Made by a program: the position numbers and the translations under genes. A stretch of DNA of 64,000 nt from Hirudo medicinalis. Lineage: Eukaryota; Annelida; Clitellata; Hirudinida; Hirudinidae. Positions within the stretch are counted from its first letter, which is position 1. The number at the start of each line of letters is the position of its first letter. The notes beneath the pieces are model-generated. The model did no database searches and was not told the origin of the DNA. It saw only the letters and a program-made list of their open reading frames with translations. The DNA lies in contig MPNW01000097.1 of assembly GCA_011800805.1 (NCBI GenBank), positions 77,281 through 141,280 on the forward strand, read 5' to 3'. Shown in pieces: positions 1-11,187 of this stretch.

Positions 1-375
1 TCTGTCTGTCCCAAGAACTCTTCCCAAAAAGTGAATGGTTGTGACTTGAAATTTGCACACATCATTCTCTGTGCCATTCATAGGTCGACTGTGCTTTTCA
101 AATTTCAACTTTCAAGTTTTCCAACTTTCACCTTTTCCTAAATCGCATGCAAGCTTTAAACTCGAGAACTACTGAAAGCGAGGAGCATTGCACTCCTGCA
201 CTGTCTGATGTTTGAGACCTTGTGATGGCAGCACAGGTTCGAGTCCTGTTGCGAGAGTGTCGTCCTTACGACCCAGTTATTTGAGGGCAAGTATTTGGCA
301 GTATTTAGAGGATGTAAATAGTAATTGGATGAATAAAATTAATTATGTTTGAATATGTGACTGTTGAAGCCATCT
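1..375 (+). mobile_element. tRNA-derived SINE, copy A (cut by window edge)
   Basis: The first 180 bases, beginning with a CTGTC motif, match the reverse strand of 32700-32920 closely. They are followed by a tRNA-like block (about 185-262) with a B-box-like GGTTCGAGTCC at 236-246. A tail with TTTGAGGG...GGCAGTATTT...GGATGAA follows, matching 32560-32650 on the other strand. The order leader, tRNA head, tail is the same in both copies, so this is one dispersed family rather than a lone tRNA pseudogene. It lies in or beside an intron of the FGD gene. The right boundary is approximate and the left end may lie outside the window. Confidence 0.75.
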
Positions 376-478
376 AAAAACACCAGTCAATTGAAAACCA
401 AACAATTTTAATGCATTTAAATCATCAAAATTTAAAATCTTTCATGGGATCATAGAAATAAATAACGTTAGTGAGTAC

Positions 479-3400
479 CTCCATGTCATCAATATTCATC
501 TTGGATTTGATTTTGTGTTGCTTTATTGCACCAGATTGACAAACCAACAGCAAATCATTGAACTGCAATTAATTTTGTAATTGATATTTTCAGTAATGAT
601 GTCATTCACAAGAACAGACCAAAAAAATGTATCTCTCCATCAGTGAGCCATCCTTTGCAGATACTCTCATGATTCTTCCTTCTTTAACAAGCTCTCTTGT
701 TGGACTTATCAAATCAATCTCTCCCAGACTTTCATTTAGATCCAGGAGTTTTCTAAACTTTTCCTAAAAATGAAAGGTAATTTAAGAATTAAATGTATTT
801 TACACTAACAATTCATTTAAAAAAAAAAAAAGAGTAAAGGAAAGCAATTTGAAAAATTCGAATTTGTTCACAATTTTTCTCATGGCTTCATTGGAATGTT
901 GAGCAGCCTCTTTTACAATTTTCAAGGCTTCTGTGAAATCATTGAATATTCCTTTCAAGTTGAGTGCATCAATGAATTGAATTAATCAAGTTACTTAGTT
1001 AACTGAATGTTTCAAGTTTATCGTACGATGTGGACAATTTTTACAAACTTTCTGTGTGTTGCACATCGGCAGATGCTTTTGGCAGGTGCTTCAGGTAATC
1101 TGTTAAAAATTATTAATTATAGATAGCTAGCTAAGCTGAACCCTGTTGTGTCAAATGCGAGAATATAAAATGTATTTTCATATTTTCAAATTATTCGACC
1201 CAGGATGATTTCTTCTGTTCTTAGATCACATTCATCTATCTTGAGGAGAAGTGAATGTAGTACCCTATTTGGGGACATTGATGTCCACTTCCCATTGACT
1301 TATTCTTTTCTCCTCATTTTTCTTTTTTTAACTCTTGCAAATAAATATTAAGCAGATCTCAGCTTGAATTTAACGAGCAAAATATTAAAAAAATAAAAGT
1401 GAAAGTTTATATTATGATGAGTGTAATGATGAACATTCTGATGGATATTATGATGAATATTATGGTGAATATTATTAAAGTCTGATGAATTTGAAATGAC
1501 AAATGAGATCACTTGGAAAATTAGTGGATTTGAATGAGATTAACAATTAAATGAATCTTAAATGTCATGCCTTTCAAAAGGAGTTCATATCTGGGGACTC
1601 TCTGAACAGGTTCCAACATGTGGTGCTGAAGAGTCAGGCTGCCACACTCAGGTTGTTTCTTTTTTAAATAAAAAAGAAAATTGAAAGTTCAACGGGTGAC
1701 AGTTGTCGTCAGTTTTTACAAACGAAACATCCGCGATGTTAATTAGCAATTAACAAATCACGATAAAAAATTGTACAGGTTTGCGTACTTAAAGAAATTG
1801 ATTGATCGTTTGTAAATAATGGAAGTTTCTAAAATAAAACTATCATTTATTAAAATGTCCTGAAAGCAAGTTTCAACTCATTTTGCATGAATCTTATTAG
1901 ACATAAACATTCTCTAGCATTTAATTATAATTAATTAAGGTGGATTTAATTATTTCTGTTGTAATTAGCTATAATTATAATTAATGACAAGTGTCCCTCA
2001 CACAGAAAAATCACATTATTGGTTGTAAAACATATTTGTCACAGATTCATCACAATGCTATTTTTATTATCACTTCTACTCTCTTCAACACCATCATTAT
2101 CATACCTTTGGTTTTTTCGTAAATTTTTTAGCATTTTGTTTATTTTACTAGAAATATTTTACAAAGGAAGTTTAGAAATATATTTGTTATATTAGTGGAT
2201 CGTACTTGCAAATCCTCAACGAGTTCTGCAAACTTCGGAGACTTTCCGAGCCAGTAGTTGATAAGATCAGAGGCTCTGTCAAAGTTCTTGACGTACTCGA
2301 TGTACAACTTGAGGAACGGTGCAAACCAGGCCATCACCTCACCAACTTTCAAATCTACAGAACTTAGATTTATCCATCAAATTGAGTTATTTGACTTGCT
2401 GAATTGAAAAAAAAAAATACATTGAATTTAAGTAAGTAATTAATTAAGCTAATTGTTTAATTTGTTTTTGCACAAATTTTGTTTTTTAAATACATTAAAA
2501 TATCCTTCAATACTTTAATGATGAATAAATTTTCACATCAAATAATCAACATAATCACTCTTCAACACAAGATGGCTTACTGTGGACTTATGACTTGTTG
2601 AAGTTTTGGAAGAAGGAAATCATGATGGAATTGGTAAATGCTTTTAATGTTTGAAAACATTTGAGGAATTATTTCCTTCGGAAACAAAGCCTGATCTCTG
2701 TTGACCATCACGATGTTCATTTGGAAGACCTGAATCAATTTTCCCGATAAAATATGTTTACGTTGATCCTAAAAGGTCGTTCATTTTTCAAAGTAGAGCA
2801 ACACACCTGATCTAAAAGATGCAATTTCTTCACGTAACTTTTTTCCGTCACCAAAAGTTCATCAGCAATTCTTTGTACTTTTGACCTTTCAAGGTCCATG
2901 TCTTCACAAACCTCCCCTGAACCATCGTCCTCCTCAAATATTTCAAAGACAAAAATTGTCTTAAACTACAAAATTGTGTAATTAGGTTCAAGAATGAAGT
3001 TGAGATTATCAAATTTGCTTGTTTCAAAAATATCAAGACGAGCGATCATTACTAAGGATCACACAAAGCATGTCAATAGTACAAAACATTGAGACATGGA
3101 AGGTTATTGTCAATTTAAAAAAAAAATATTTTAATAAATTAAAGATTAAAGAAGCATTGCGGGAATAGTTTCAGGTTTAAAAATAACACACTCCTGTAGA
3201 CCATAATGGCCATTATCGATATCATTGTCGTAACCTAATGATTATTCAACATCATGATGATCGCTTGCTATTATTAATATTTGTTGAACATGCTAATGTT
3301 GAGTCACTCATAAGGGCATGCAATAGTAATTCACATGGTGATGTTACAAAATACCTTAACCAACCTTAAAATGCTTAACAAATACAAATAATAAAAATAA

Positions 3401-4613
3401 GAAATTTCTGAAAGAAATGCATTTGTGAATGTGACATGTGAAAAGCTATCATAGAGTTACGTGGACAATTATAAGAACTCATGCTTTAATTGCATAACTC
3501 TGTCTCTATGATGTCATCATCTTCATCATCATCATCAGCAGCGTCGTCGTCGTCGTCGTCATCATCATCCTCAGCATCATCAGCATCATCATCAGCAGCA
3601 GCAGCATCATCATCTGATGGAAATCACCATTTCATACCTGCATCCTCTTCATGTTTAGATGAACAACCAGCTTGTCGTCGATGTCCTCATTGTCACTGAC
3701 ATCACTCAAATCTCCCTCCTCCGACATGCTTTCCTTTTTGTGATCCACTTCATCGAACTCGTCAAATTCCGATTCCATCATCAACTTCTGCTTCTGTCTG
3801 GTGGTCATCCTTCTTGTCAACTTCCTCGACAATTTGTAAGACTTCTTCCTCTGAATGTTGCTGCTCTCTTTATTTACACAAGGGAATCTTTTTCTTATAA
3901 GAATGTAATTGCATGAGTTAATGAGTTATAGTGAGTGACTTCAATTTATTTCAACTGTTTAAGAGCATCAAACTGGATTTAAGTGTAAATAAAAGAAGTA
4001 CCCATTGTGTCTGAATACAAGGTTCATATTTTCATCAATCTTGCTGGGAGACTGAACAATGTTTAACTCTTTAATGTGAGAATCTTCCGAATCTTCATCT
4101 ATTGGACAGAATTTAAGTGATGAAGACCCTGGCTTGCTCTCATTCACCAGATTTGATCCTTTAATAGAAATAATCATTTTAAGGGAAAATATTTTCAAAA
4201 AAATACTTCACTTGTTCATCGATGACGAATAGTTAATGAATTTATGAGATGTAAAAATTAATTTCCACAAAATTTGAACTTGATGTGATTGTCACTTACC
4301 GTCTATAGGTTTTGTCACGTCGAGTGAAGCTAATGTCTTCCACTTCGAAATGGAAGAACCTATGGACCTGGAACGCCTTCTCGATTTCACGTGGTCTTCA
4401 TCTCCCGAATCGATCACCGAGTTACGCTTATCTGCAGAGTCCGTTAGTAATACGATACGTAGATTATCGGGACTAATGAGATTCAACAATCTGCTACACC
4501 TGTCTCGTTAAGAGCTCACCTGTGAAAATATCTTTGTCGTCTGTTGTGAACGACGAATGTGTGGAGGTTTGCCTTCCAAATTTTCCAGGTAAGTTGTTAG
4601 CTTTGTAACTCAT
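479..4613 (-). CDS. FGD-family Rho guanine nucleotide exchange factor (5' part; 3' end outside window)
   Basis: Twelve exons join in phase: 4520-4613, 4300-4431, 4019-4158, 3638-3850, 2807-2965, 2588-2729, 2206-2354, 1571-1658, 1049-1099, 872-930, 620-763, 479-562 (485 codons). The start is ATG 4613, followed by an acidic, Ser-rich, low-complexity N-terminus. The DH (RhoGEF) domain spans about residues 222-410: [13 protein letters not shown] opens it, [19 protein letters not shown] and [15 protein letters not shown] follow, and the [19 protein letters not shown] helix matches FGD proteins closely. A PH domain starts near residue 428 (RYIF...FNDLLLVC). The rest of PH, the FYVE zinc finger and the second PH expected in this family would lie left of the window. 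By family it activates Cdc42 at membranes and the actin cortex. The exon ending at 1571 has a GC donor. The exon 3-4 and 6-7 borders are the least certain. The paralogue (FGD1-6) cannot be told. Confidence 0.86.
3509..3615. repeat. (TCA/GTC)n microsatellite in FGD intron
   Basis: An imperfect trinucleotide tract of tcatcatc, cgtcgtcg and agcagc units between FGD exons 3638-3850 and 2807-2965. It generates a poly-Ser plus-strand reading frame that is not a gene. Confidence 0.9.
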
Positions 4614-4761
4614 TATTTTTATATCCACGTGAATAGAATCTCGATCGAGCTGTACACTGTTATAAAACTTTAAAAAACAATTTACAAAGCAAAATACATG
4701 TCTTTAAATCGACGTAGGTTCAAATGAGTAACAACATCAAGCTTTGACTCAGGTGAGTGAG

Positions 4762-4819
4762 CTTAATCTAAAAAGTGCATCTAGTTATAACTTAATCTAA
4801 AAAGTGCATCTAGTTATAA
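4762..4819. repeat. Perfect 29-bp tandem duplication
   Basis: The unit starting cttaatctaaaaagtgcatc occurs twice head to tail (4762-4790 and 4791-4819) without mismatch, about 150 bases upstream of the FGD start codon. The identity suggests a recent duplication. It lies in the likely promoter or 5' UTR region of FGD. Confidence 0.9.
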
Positions 4820-5169
4820 CTTAATTTCCAGCACCCTCCATTGAAACGATAAACAAAACTTAGATATCAACTTAGATAATCCCTTTTAAAAGATCCAAGT
4901 GAAGTGACTTGGGATTACAAGACTAAGGCATAATTACCTCTAACAACAACATCCTATTCAGTCGCATAGCAGAACAAATGTTGCTAAATTGACTTGAGAC
5001 TGAGAGTCTGATACTGACCCTGTGTGAGACTGATACTGACTGTGAGTCTGATACTGACTGTGAGACTGATAAGTGGTGACGATGGTGAAAGTGACGGAGT
5101 GACATGAAATGTCATGATTTCCCCTTTGAACGAATTCTTAAAATAAAGTTATTTGAATGCTACAACTAT

Positions 5170-5200
<31 letters not shown>

Positions 5201-7306
5201 ATTGTAATGATAATAATCTCAATCACTAGTGGCAAACTTTAAAATGAAGTAACGTCCTGATGGTAATTAATGGTCCATTAATTAGAATCTATTAATTAGC
5301 AGGTAGTAACACAAGTACATCATAGAAAGTGAAGAGGTCGCATCAAACGTAGCAAGTAAATTAAAAACAATTAAAATAAAAACAAAACTAAAGCAATTAT
5401 AAACAAAAATAAAACAATTAAAATAAGAAAATAATCAAGAGTAGTTGAAACATGCCAGGTTTATTGGTCCACATTTGATTTATGATAGAAAAACAGCAAA
5501 ACATGTACAAATATGTACGCAATACAAAGGCAAGGGTCAGCCTTAAGGAAGCGCGAGCTACCGCTGAGAGACTGGCCCTGACAGGTTTCACTTGTATAAA
5601 CGGTTGAACTTAATTAGAATTACTTTTTATTCACTCAACCCTTCTTCTACATCCTTCTACACAAGTAGCTCATATAAAATACTTAATCTTGAAATACCTT
5701 GAAATAAATTGATGACGAATACAGAAATTAAAAAACAAACTGCTTAGATTTTGAAAAGATATTCTCCAATAAAGAGACTATAGTTGTAATACACCGTTAC
5801 AGGGAGACGGGACATTTTAGGGAACCGAGTGATTTGAGGTCGCCCCACCCTACCCCGACCTCGTTCTTGCCGATGGAGATTATGCACGAGAGCTCACAAT
5901 TTACAGCTTGATGAAGTCTTAGTTTTGTTTCTTCTCCGATTTTATTGTGGTTATTTACGATTTATTATTTACGATTTGTGTTCCTTTGTTTTAATTTCTT
6001 GCTTTCTTGACTCGTGGTCGTCGGTTTATTGATTATCTGGAAGTTTTCCGAGAAATATTTTGCATTGAATGGAGTCAAATATGGAGCTTTGTGGACGGGG
6101 TTGAAAACACAAAAATGTTGTATTTTAATTTTTGCCTTAGATTTCACTAGCGCCCTAGTGTTTATCTAGATCAAAAATATACATTTTCCAAAAGTGGAAG
6201 TTCTCTAGCTAGTTGAATATTTTAGAAATGATTGCTTATCCACAAGCCGGAAACGGAAGTACTTTATACGAAGCTTGAATACTGCCAGGGCTCAATCAAT
6301 CATAAAATTCAATCAAGAAAACTGGTTCTCACAAAATATCTGTAAAAAAATACTTGTTATCGATGAAATTTACAACTTTTGCTAATTGGAAGTCAAATTC
6401 ATGTAAATTTAAATGTGTATAATATACATACGACTACAACACGCAGAGGATTGCGTGGTATGCAAAATCAAGTATAATACGCGTGTTATACAGGTGAAAA
6501 TATCAATTTAAATAAAATATTGACACATAAAATGTTCGCAGAGTACAGTTTATTTTCTGTAGAGGTTTTGACAACAGACGCTCGACATTAAAACTTTACC
6601 GAGCTGAAATCCTACAAGCGTTTACATCTGTTTCTAGTGAATGTTTGCATTTGCATCTCATATTTGAACAACGAATACAACGTTGCCTGTCTTCGTGGAA
6701 TTCCATTATTACCAGCAGTTTCACCAATTCAACACCGCTTAAAGCTTTACAAAGTCACCAACAACACAGGCAATCAACCATTTGTGTGAAAAAGAAAAAC
6801 TTTCCATGCCATGCCTAGTTGGGTTAACTCCTTAACCTTGTGTGACCTCCAAGGTCATCTCTTGGCACCTAAAGATAGCTGTCCCTTGGTGTCGACTTAA
6901 GTAAACTTCAACGTTTGTTTATAATTACAAGTTGCTATTTGATCATCTAAACAGCAATAAAAAGTGGTGCACTGCAACTGCTGCACACAACCATAGCAGA
7001 TTGATAATAAAAAGATTATGGCAACTCCACTTCACAATCATACTTCCTAATTCTGCATAATCACCAGTTTTACTATCTCCGCCCCACACTCCGTTCGTTG
7101 TCATCTTTTACCTCCATACATCACTAGTCCCTCGGGGTAGACCACCCCCGGTGCTTTTCGGACATCCGCTTTACAAATCGCCTCATTTGCATTCACGTAA
7201 ATTATAGAATAAAGCCATTCAGGACCAATAAAGTACAATAGGATCGCTATGATATTCTGAAATAGCTCGAAGTAAATTTAATGTATAATATGTATCATTT
7301 GTTTAA

Positions 7307-7560
7307 TATCTATATAAATAAAAATGAGCGTTTGTCTGCATATTTGTGTATTTTCCATATAACCAGCTCTTGAAAGATTCTCAATTTAAAAAGCAATAAA
7401 ATAAAATAAAATTAATTTGTAAAAATTTATATTTCAAATCTATAAAAATAAAAATTAATGTTTGTACGTCTGAGTTCGATTGATGTGGCTATGAATCAAA
7501 TATATTAGAAACGTGCGCTTTTTTTTTCATTTAACCAGACTGAGCCACAGCAACGCGTGG
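7307..7560 (+). repeat. AT-rich dispersed-repeat-like segment with internal duplication
   Basis: Two related stretches (tctatataaataaaaatgag near 7309 and ctataaaaataaaaattaat near 7440) are each followed by a gtttgt-rich run. The second continues to an agccacagcaacgcgtgg motif. This layout recalls short non-autonomous elements (Helitron-like or MITE) common in invertebrates, but no family-defining terminus can be read. It is a guess on class. Confidence 0.3.
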
Positions 7561-7859
7561 TAGACCAGTTTAAAATAAATTTTAGCTCCAACATAAGGCT
7601 TATTCGAAAGTTAGATTTGATGATTTTTCAAACCGCTGTCATTTTATCACAAAATCCAAAACCTCTTTCACAAGCTAAGTCATCTCACTAAAAACTAAAA
7701 CAAATCAAACTGAAAATACTGATTTTATGACTCAAATTTCATGGTTTGAATTACAGATCGGCGCCAGCTATGCCCAACTTAAACCAAATTGGCACCTCCC
7801 ACACCATTTTCATAATGAATAGGATCATAAACCCAAGTTTTATAAAAATGAAAATTTTT

Positions 7860-8390
7860 AAATACTGTGCAAGCAAGAGCACGCTTCAACGAGCATTGTT
7901 ACCGAAGCCCCAGTATCGATGAAACTTTTGATGCTTGGATTTAATTTAATTACGCAACGGGTACGGAGCCTTCTCACACGGTTTACCATTTTGAATGTTT
8001 GATTAACGAAAACCAGAAGAAAACTGAAACTATCACTGTTTGATAACAACCTCGCAAGCGCTTCCCCAGAATTAAAGAAATATTTATTTGCTACAACATT
8101 TATGCTTATACAAAATCGAAAGTCGACACATCCCAGCTCGCGTCCTAACTGTAGCACGTTTCAATGACTTTTCACAAAATAAACAAGCATAAAAGTAGAC
8201 ATCCTTGTTAGGATGATACAAATGACCTGGATAGCACGTATAAATTGTGGAAACCGTGGTGACAGGAGAATGGCATTTGGAAATGAGAGTCAGGTATGAA
8301 AATAAAATTTCGAAAAATATGACATTTAGGAACTGACACTCGACTCTAGATGTATACATGCACAAAAATAATGCTAATATCAAAACAAAA
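7860..8390 (-). pseudogene. Decayed Ty3/gypsy-type gag-pol fragment (zinc knuckle plus protease)
   Basis: On the minus strand, one frame holds a cysteine-rich stretch (about 8150-8260) resembling the CCHC knuckles at the end of a retrotransposon Gag. A second frame (about 7870-7960) holds an aspartic-protease active-site signature, DTGA preceded by a hydrophobic residue. The two pieces are in different frames and stops interrupt both, so the element is dead. No reverse transcriptase, integrase or LTR was found beside it. A separate gag remnant lies at 61490-62066. Confidence 0.5.
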
Positions 8391-8739
8391 TATTAGAAAA
8401 TTACGATATAAAATAAATTCGTTAATTTAAAGTCAGCCAAAAATAAGCGATGAACGTGAGCAAAACCGTATAACTTGACACAATAAAAACAAGAGTTAAG
8501 GTGGCGGCTGAGATGAAATCAACTTTGTTGTCATAATGATAGTAAGGCATGTTGTCATGATCTAAATATTAGGCGAATTACATGGCTGTTGGTCACGTAG
8601 ATTATGAGAAATATGCAAAAGTGTCATCAAGCAGATTGAATAGCAAGGGAAATTCAGCATATTTACAAAAACTAAAATATTTTGGACAGGACCAAGCAGA
8701 CAATGACGAGTTTATCATACATAGTTTTAAGTTTATAGG

Positions 8740-8745
8740 TTTATT
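8740..8745 (-). terminator. Poly(A) signal of the SDR gene
   Basis: Reads AATAAA on the minus strand, 15 bases past the TAA stop at 8760-8762. Confidence 0.6.
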
Positions 8746-8759
8746 AGTTTTCTAAATTT

Positions 8760-11187
8760 TTACTCTTCCACTTTCACTGGTTTCTCCTGGTCTGCATTGT
8801 CAGGGACCAGATTTTCAATTGTTTCTTTTACTGTGTCCTTTACATTTGTTTCCACTTTCTCAATGATTTCTTCAGTTTTGCTCTTCAGATCCGTGATTCC
8901 AGTTTCGATTTTTTCAGTTACCCCTTTCTGGATATCTTCGACCTGTTTTTTGACATCACTGACCTCGTTCGCCACATCCTTCTGCACTTGCTCGACGACA
9001 TCAGTGGAAATGTTTTGGACTTCCGTCTTAACTTCTTCAACAGCCTGTTTGACTCCATTGATGAGTGGGACTTCAGAAGTGGCATCTCCCGATGCAGCAG
9101 CATCTTCTGGTTTCTTCTCAGCTTCTGTTGGCTTTGTTTCAACTGGAGGAGGGGGGACTTCGAGAGGTTCGAAGCCTTCAAGTTTGGTGTAGCCACCACT
9201 CAGTTGCCACAGTTTTTTCTGTTTTTCCTCATCCAAAGTCTCCTCAGATGATTTTGCTTCTTGTCCATCTTTGAAGTACTTTCCTGTGACTTCTGAAGAT
9301 TCCAAAAGGATTAAATAGTTAGCAATGGCTTTGTTGAGGCATAAAATATTAGTTCTGGTAAATATTTGTTCAACCTTTGTACTTCTCATCTGTGGCCAGG
9401 GAAACAATGGCAGAAGCAGCTTGCTGGGACGTTCTGGTCATTTTTGTGAAGCGGAGAACGTAGCGACAGAAGAATTTCATGGCCTTGCCAGCATTTCTTA
9501 TCAGTTCAGTGGTTGGAACAAAGCCTAATCAACAAATTATAAATATTGAAAATTAAAATTCAACAAAAATTGTGAAGTAGTTTTAAAAAATACTCATTAA
9601 GCTTCCAGTAATAAATGCAAAAAATTGAGTGAAACTATTCCAGTCACTACACCTGGGCATATGGCATTCACTTTGACGTTGGTGCCCTCCAACTGGCGAC
9701 TAAGTTCATAGGTGAACATGAGATTGGCTGCCTTGGAGTTTTTGTAGGCCTGGAAGCCAGTAAATGCATTCTCTTTGTACAAGAAAAGATCTTCCAAATC
9801 CAAGTCTTGGACAGCTGGATGAGACAAGTAAACTTTGATGTAATTTGAAATCATTAACAATATAAATGTATCCATGAGTGTTACTTACTTCCCATCCACT
9901 TCTTGTTGGCTTCAGGGTCATGTATGGATGAAGTGACCACCACTACACGAGCATCTCCATCCTCACTGGATGTCTTCTTTAAGTCTTCCAGGAGGAGATT
10001 GGTCAGGAGAAAGTGACCTAGTAATGGAACATTAACCATGAACTTTTGACCAAAAAACAAAGCAAAACATTGACAACACTCCACTGGTCGCATCTGTTAA
10101 TTTGTTAATTGACCAATTAAACTTCAAAAATAACAAAATAAATACTCCATCATGTGATGACAAATTATATAATTAAAATTTAATTGCTGTTTTTGGGAAA
10201 AAGCACAATGTTTCTAATAATCATTAGACACTTGTTCACATCCACACAGACATTTCCAAAGATTCAAAAAAGAACATAAAAATCCATCCAGCTGGACATC
10301 TCATTACCTAGGTGGTTGACTCCTATGGTCAATTCAAAGTTGTCCTTTGTGTACTGCCTCTTGGTGTCCTTGAAGTTCAGGCTAAGGCCTGCGTTGTTGA
10401 CGAGCACGTTCAATTTCTTACCGGAGGCACGAAAGTCCTCGACAAACTTCCTGATGGACTCCACACTAGCCAAGTCCAGCTAAAGAAAAATTTCGACATT
10501 TTTAGTTATAAAGTCAATCTAAAATTTTTAATAAATAATTACGATGAATATTAAAATTAATGAACAAATAACTAATTTACGCAATCAGATCGTGAAGTAG
10601 GAATATGCTATTAAGTATATTTAATGCTGTTCTGGACATGAAATGAAGTTCTTCATTCGCAATGCATCTATTCCTGCATTCGTCCGAAGCAAAGTGTAAG
10701 GCCAAAAGATAGCGCAAATGTCAATAGCATAATGTCTAAAGGGAATTGCGTTTAACGAAATTCAAAAGTTTGGTCCAAGAATTGTCATTCATACGAATGA
10801 GATTTGGAAGTTGGACATGAAGTCTGCTCCAATTGCTGAAGATGGGATAGAAATCCCAGCCGCAGCGACATGAGAAACATCACGTGCAAACGAGACATTA
10901 GAGCAGTAATGGGGAATCTCACGACCAAATTAACTTCGAAATTACGCAGTTCGAGTCAAGTGACATGCTAATTTTCCACCACAATTAGAAACGTCCTTGG
11001 GGCTTACATTCATAAAGGTCACCAGGGCATTTGGCAGCTTCTTCTTGATTTTTTCAATGGCCTTGGTTGTTTTCTCTTCGCTCCTACAAGCCATGACTAC
11101 GTCATGACCAGCTTCACACAGGGTCCTGGTTATTTCAAAGCCAATGCCTGCATTGGCACCAGTAACGATGAAAACTTTTCCCGACAT
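8760..11187 (-). CDS. Short-chain dehydrogenase/reductase with amphipathic C-terminal tail
   Basis: Six coding exons join perfectly in phase: 11008-11187, 10308-10479, 9889-10017, 9653-9814, 9375-9524, 8760-9292 (441 aa). Residues 1-290 are a classical SDR of the retinol dehydrogenase/DHRS/WWOX type. They carry TGANAGIG (9-16, NAD(P) binding), NNAG (88-91), the structural Asn in GVNHLG (115), catalytic Ser in VVTSS (147-148), and YKNSK (Tyr184, Lys188), followed by CPG. By family it should oxidise or reduce retinoid, steroid or other lipophilic substrates; the exact substrate is unknown. The last exon continues past the normal end (LWQLS) into about 150 residues. These are a Pro/Glu linker and then Lys/Glu/Val-rich 11-residue-like repeats (VKTEVQNIS, VKKQVEDIQKGV, IEKVETNVKDTV) predicting amphipathic helix. 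No signal peptide is evident. Confidence 0.93.

Larger units (their letters stand above)
4614..8739. other. Intergenic region between FGD and the SDR gene
   Basis: No gene is supported here. It holds a 29-bp duplication, a (TAA)n tract near 5170-5203, and a GC-richer 170-bp patch at 5455-5640 that looks like a retroelement tail but cannot be assigned. It also holds a pair of related AT-rich segments at 7307-7360 and 7435-7560, and a decayed gypsy fragment at 7860-8390, listed separately. Confidence 0.6.

Noticed and set aside
8797..9192. 131-codon plus ORF, Ser/Thr/Phe-rich
   Set aside because: Exact antisense shadow of the repetitive Lys/Glu-rich SDR tail exon.
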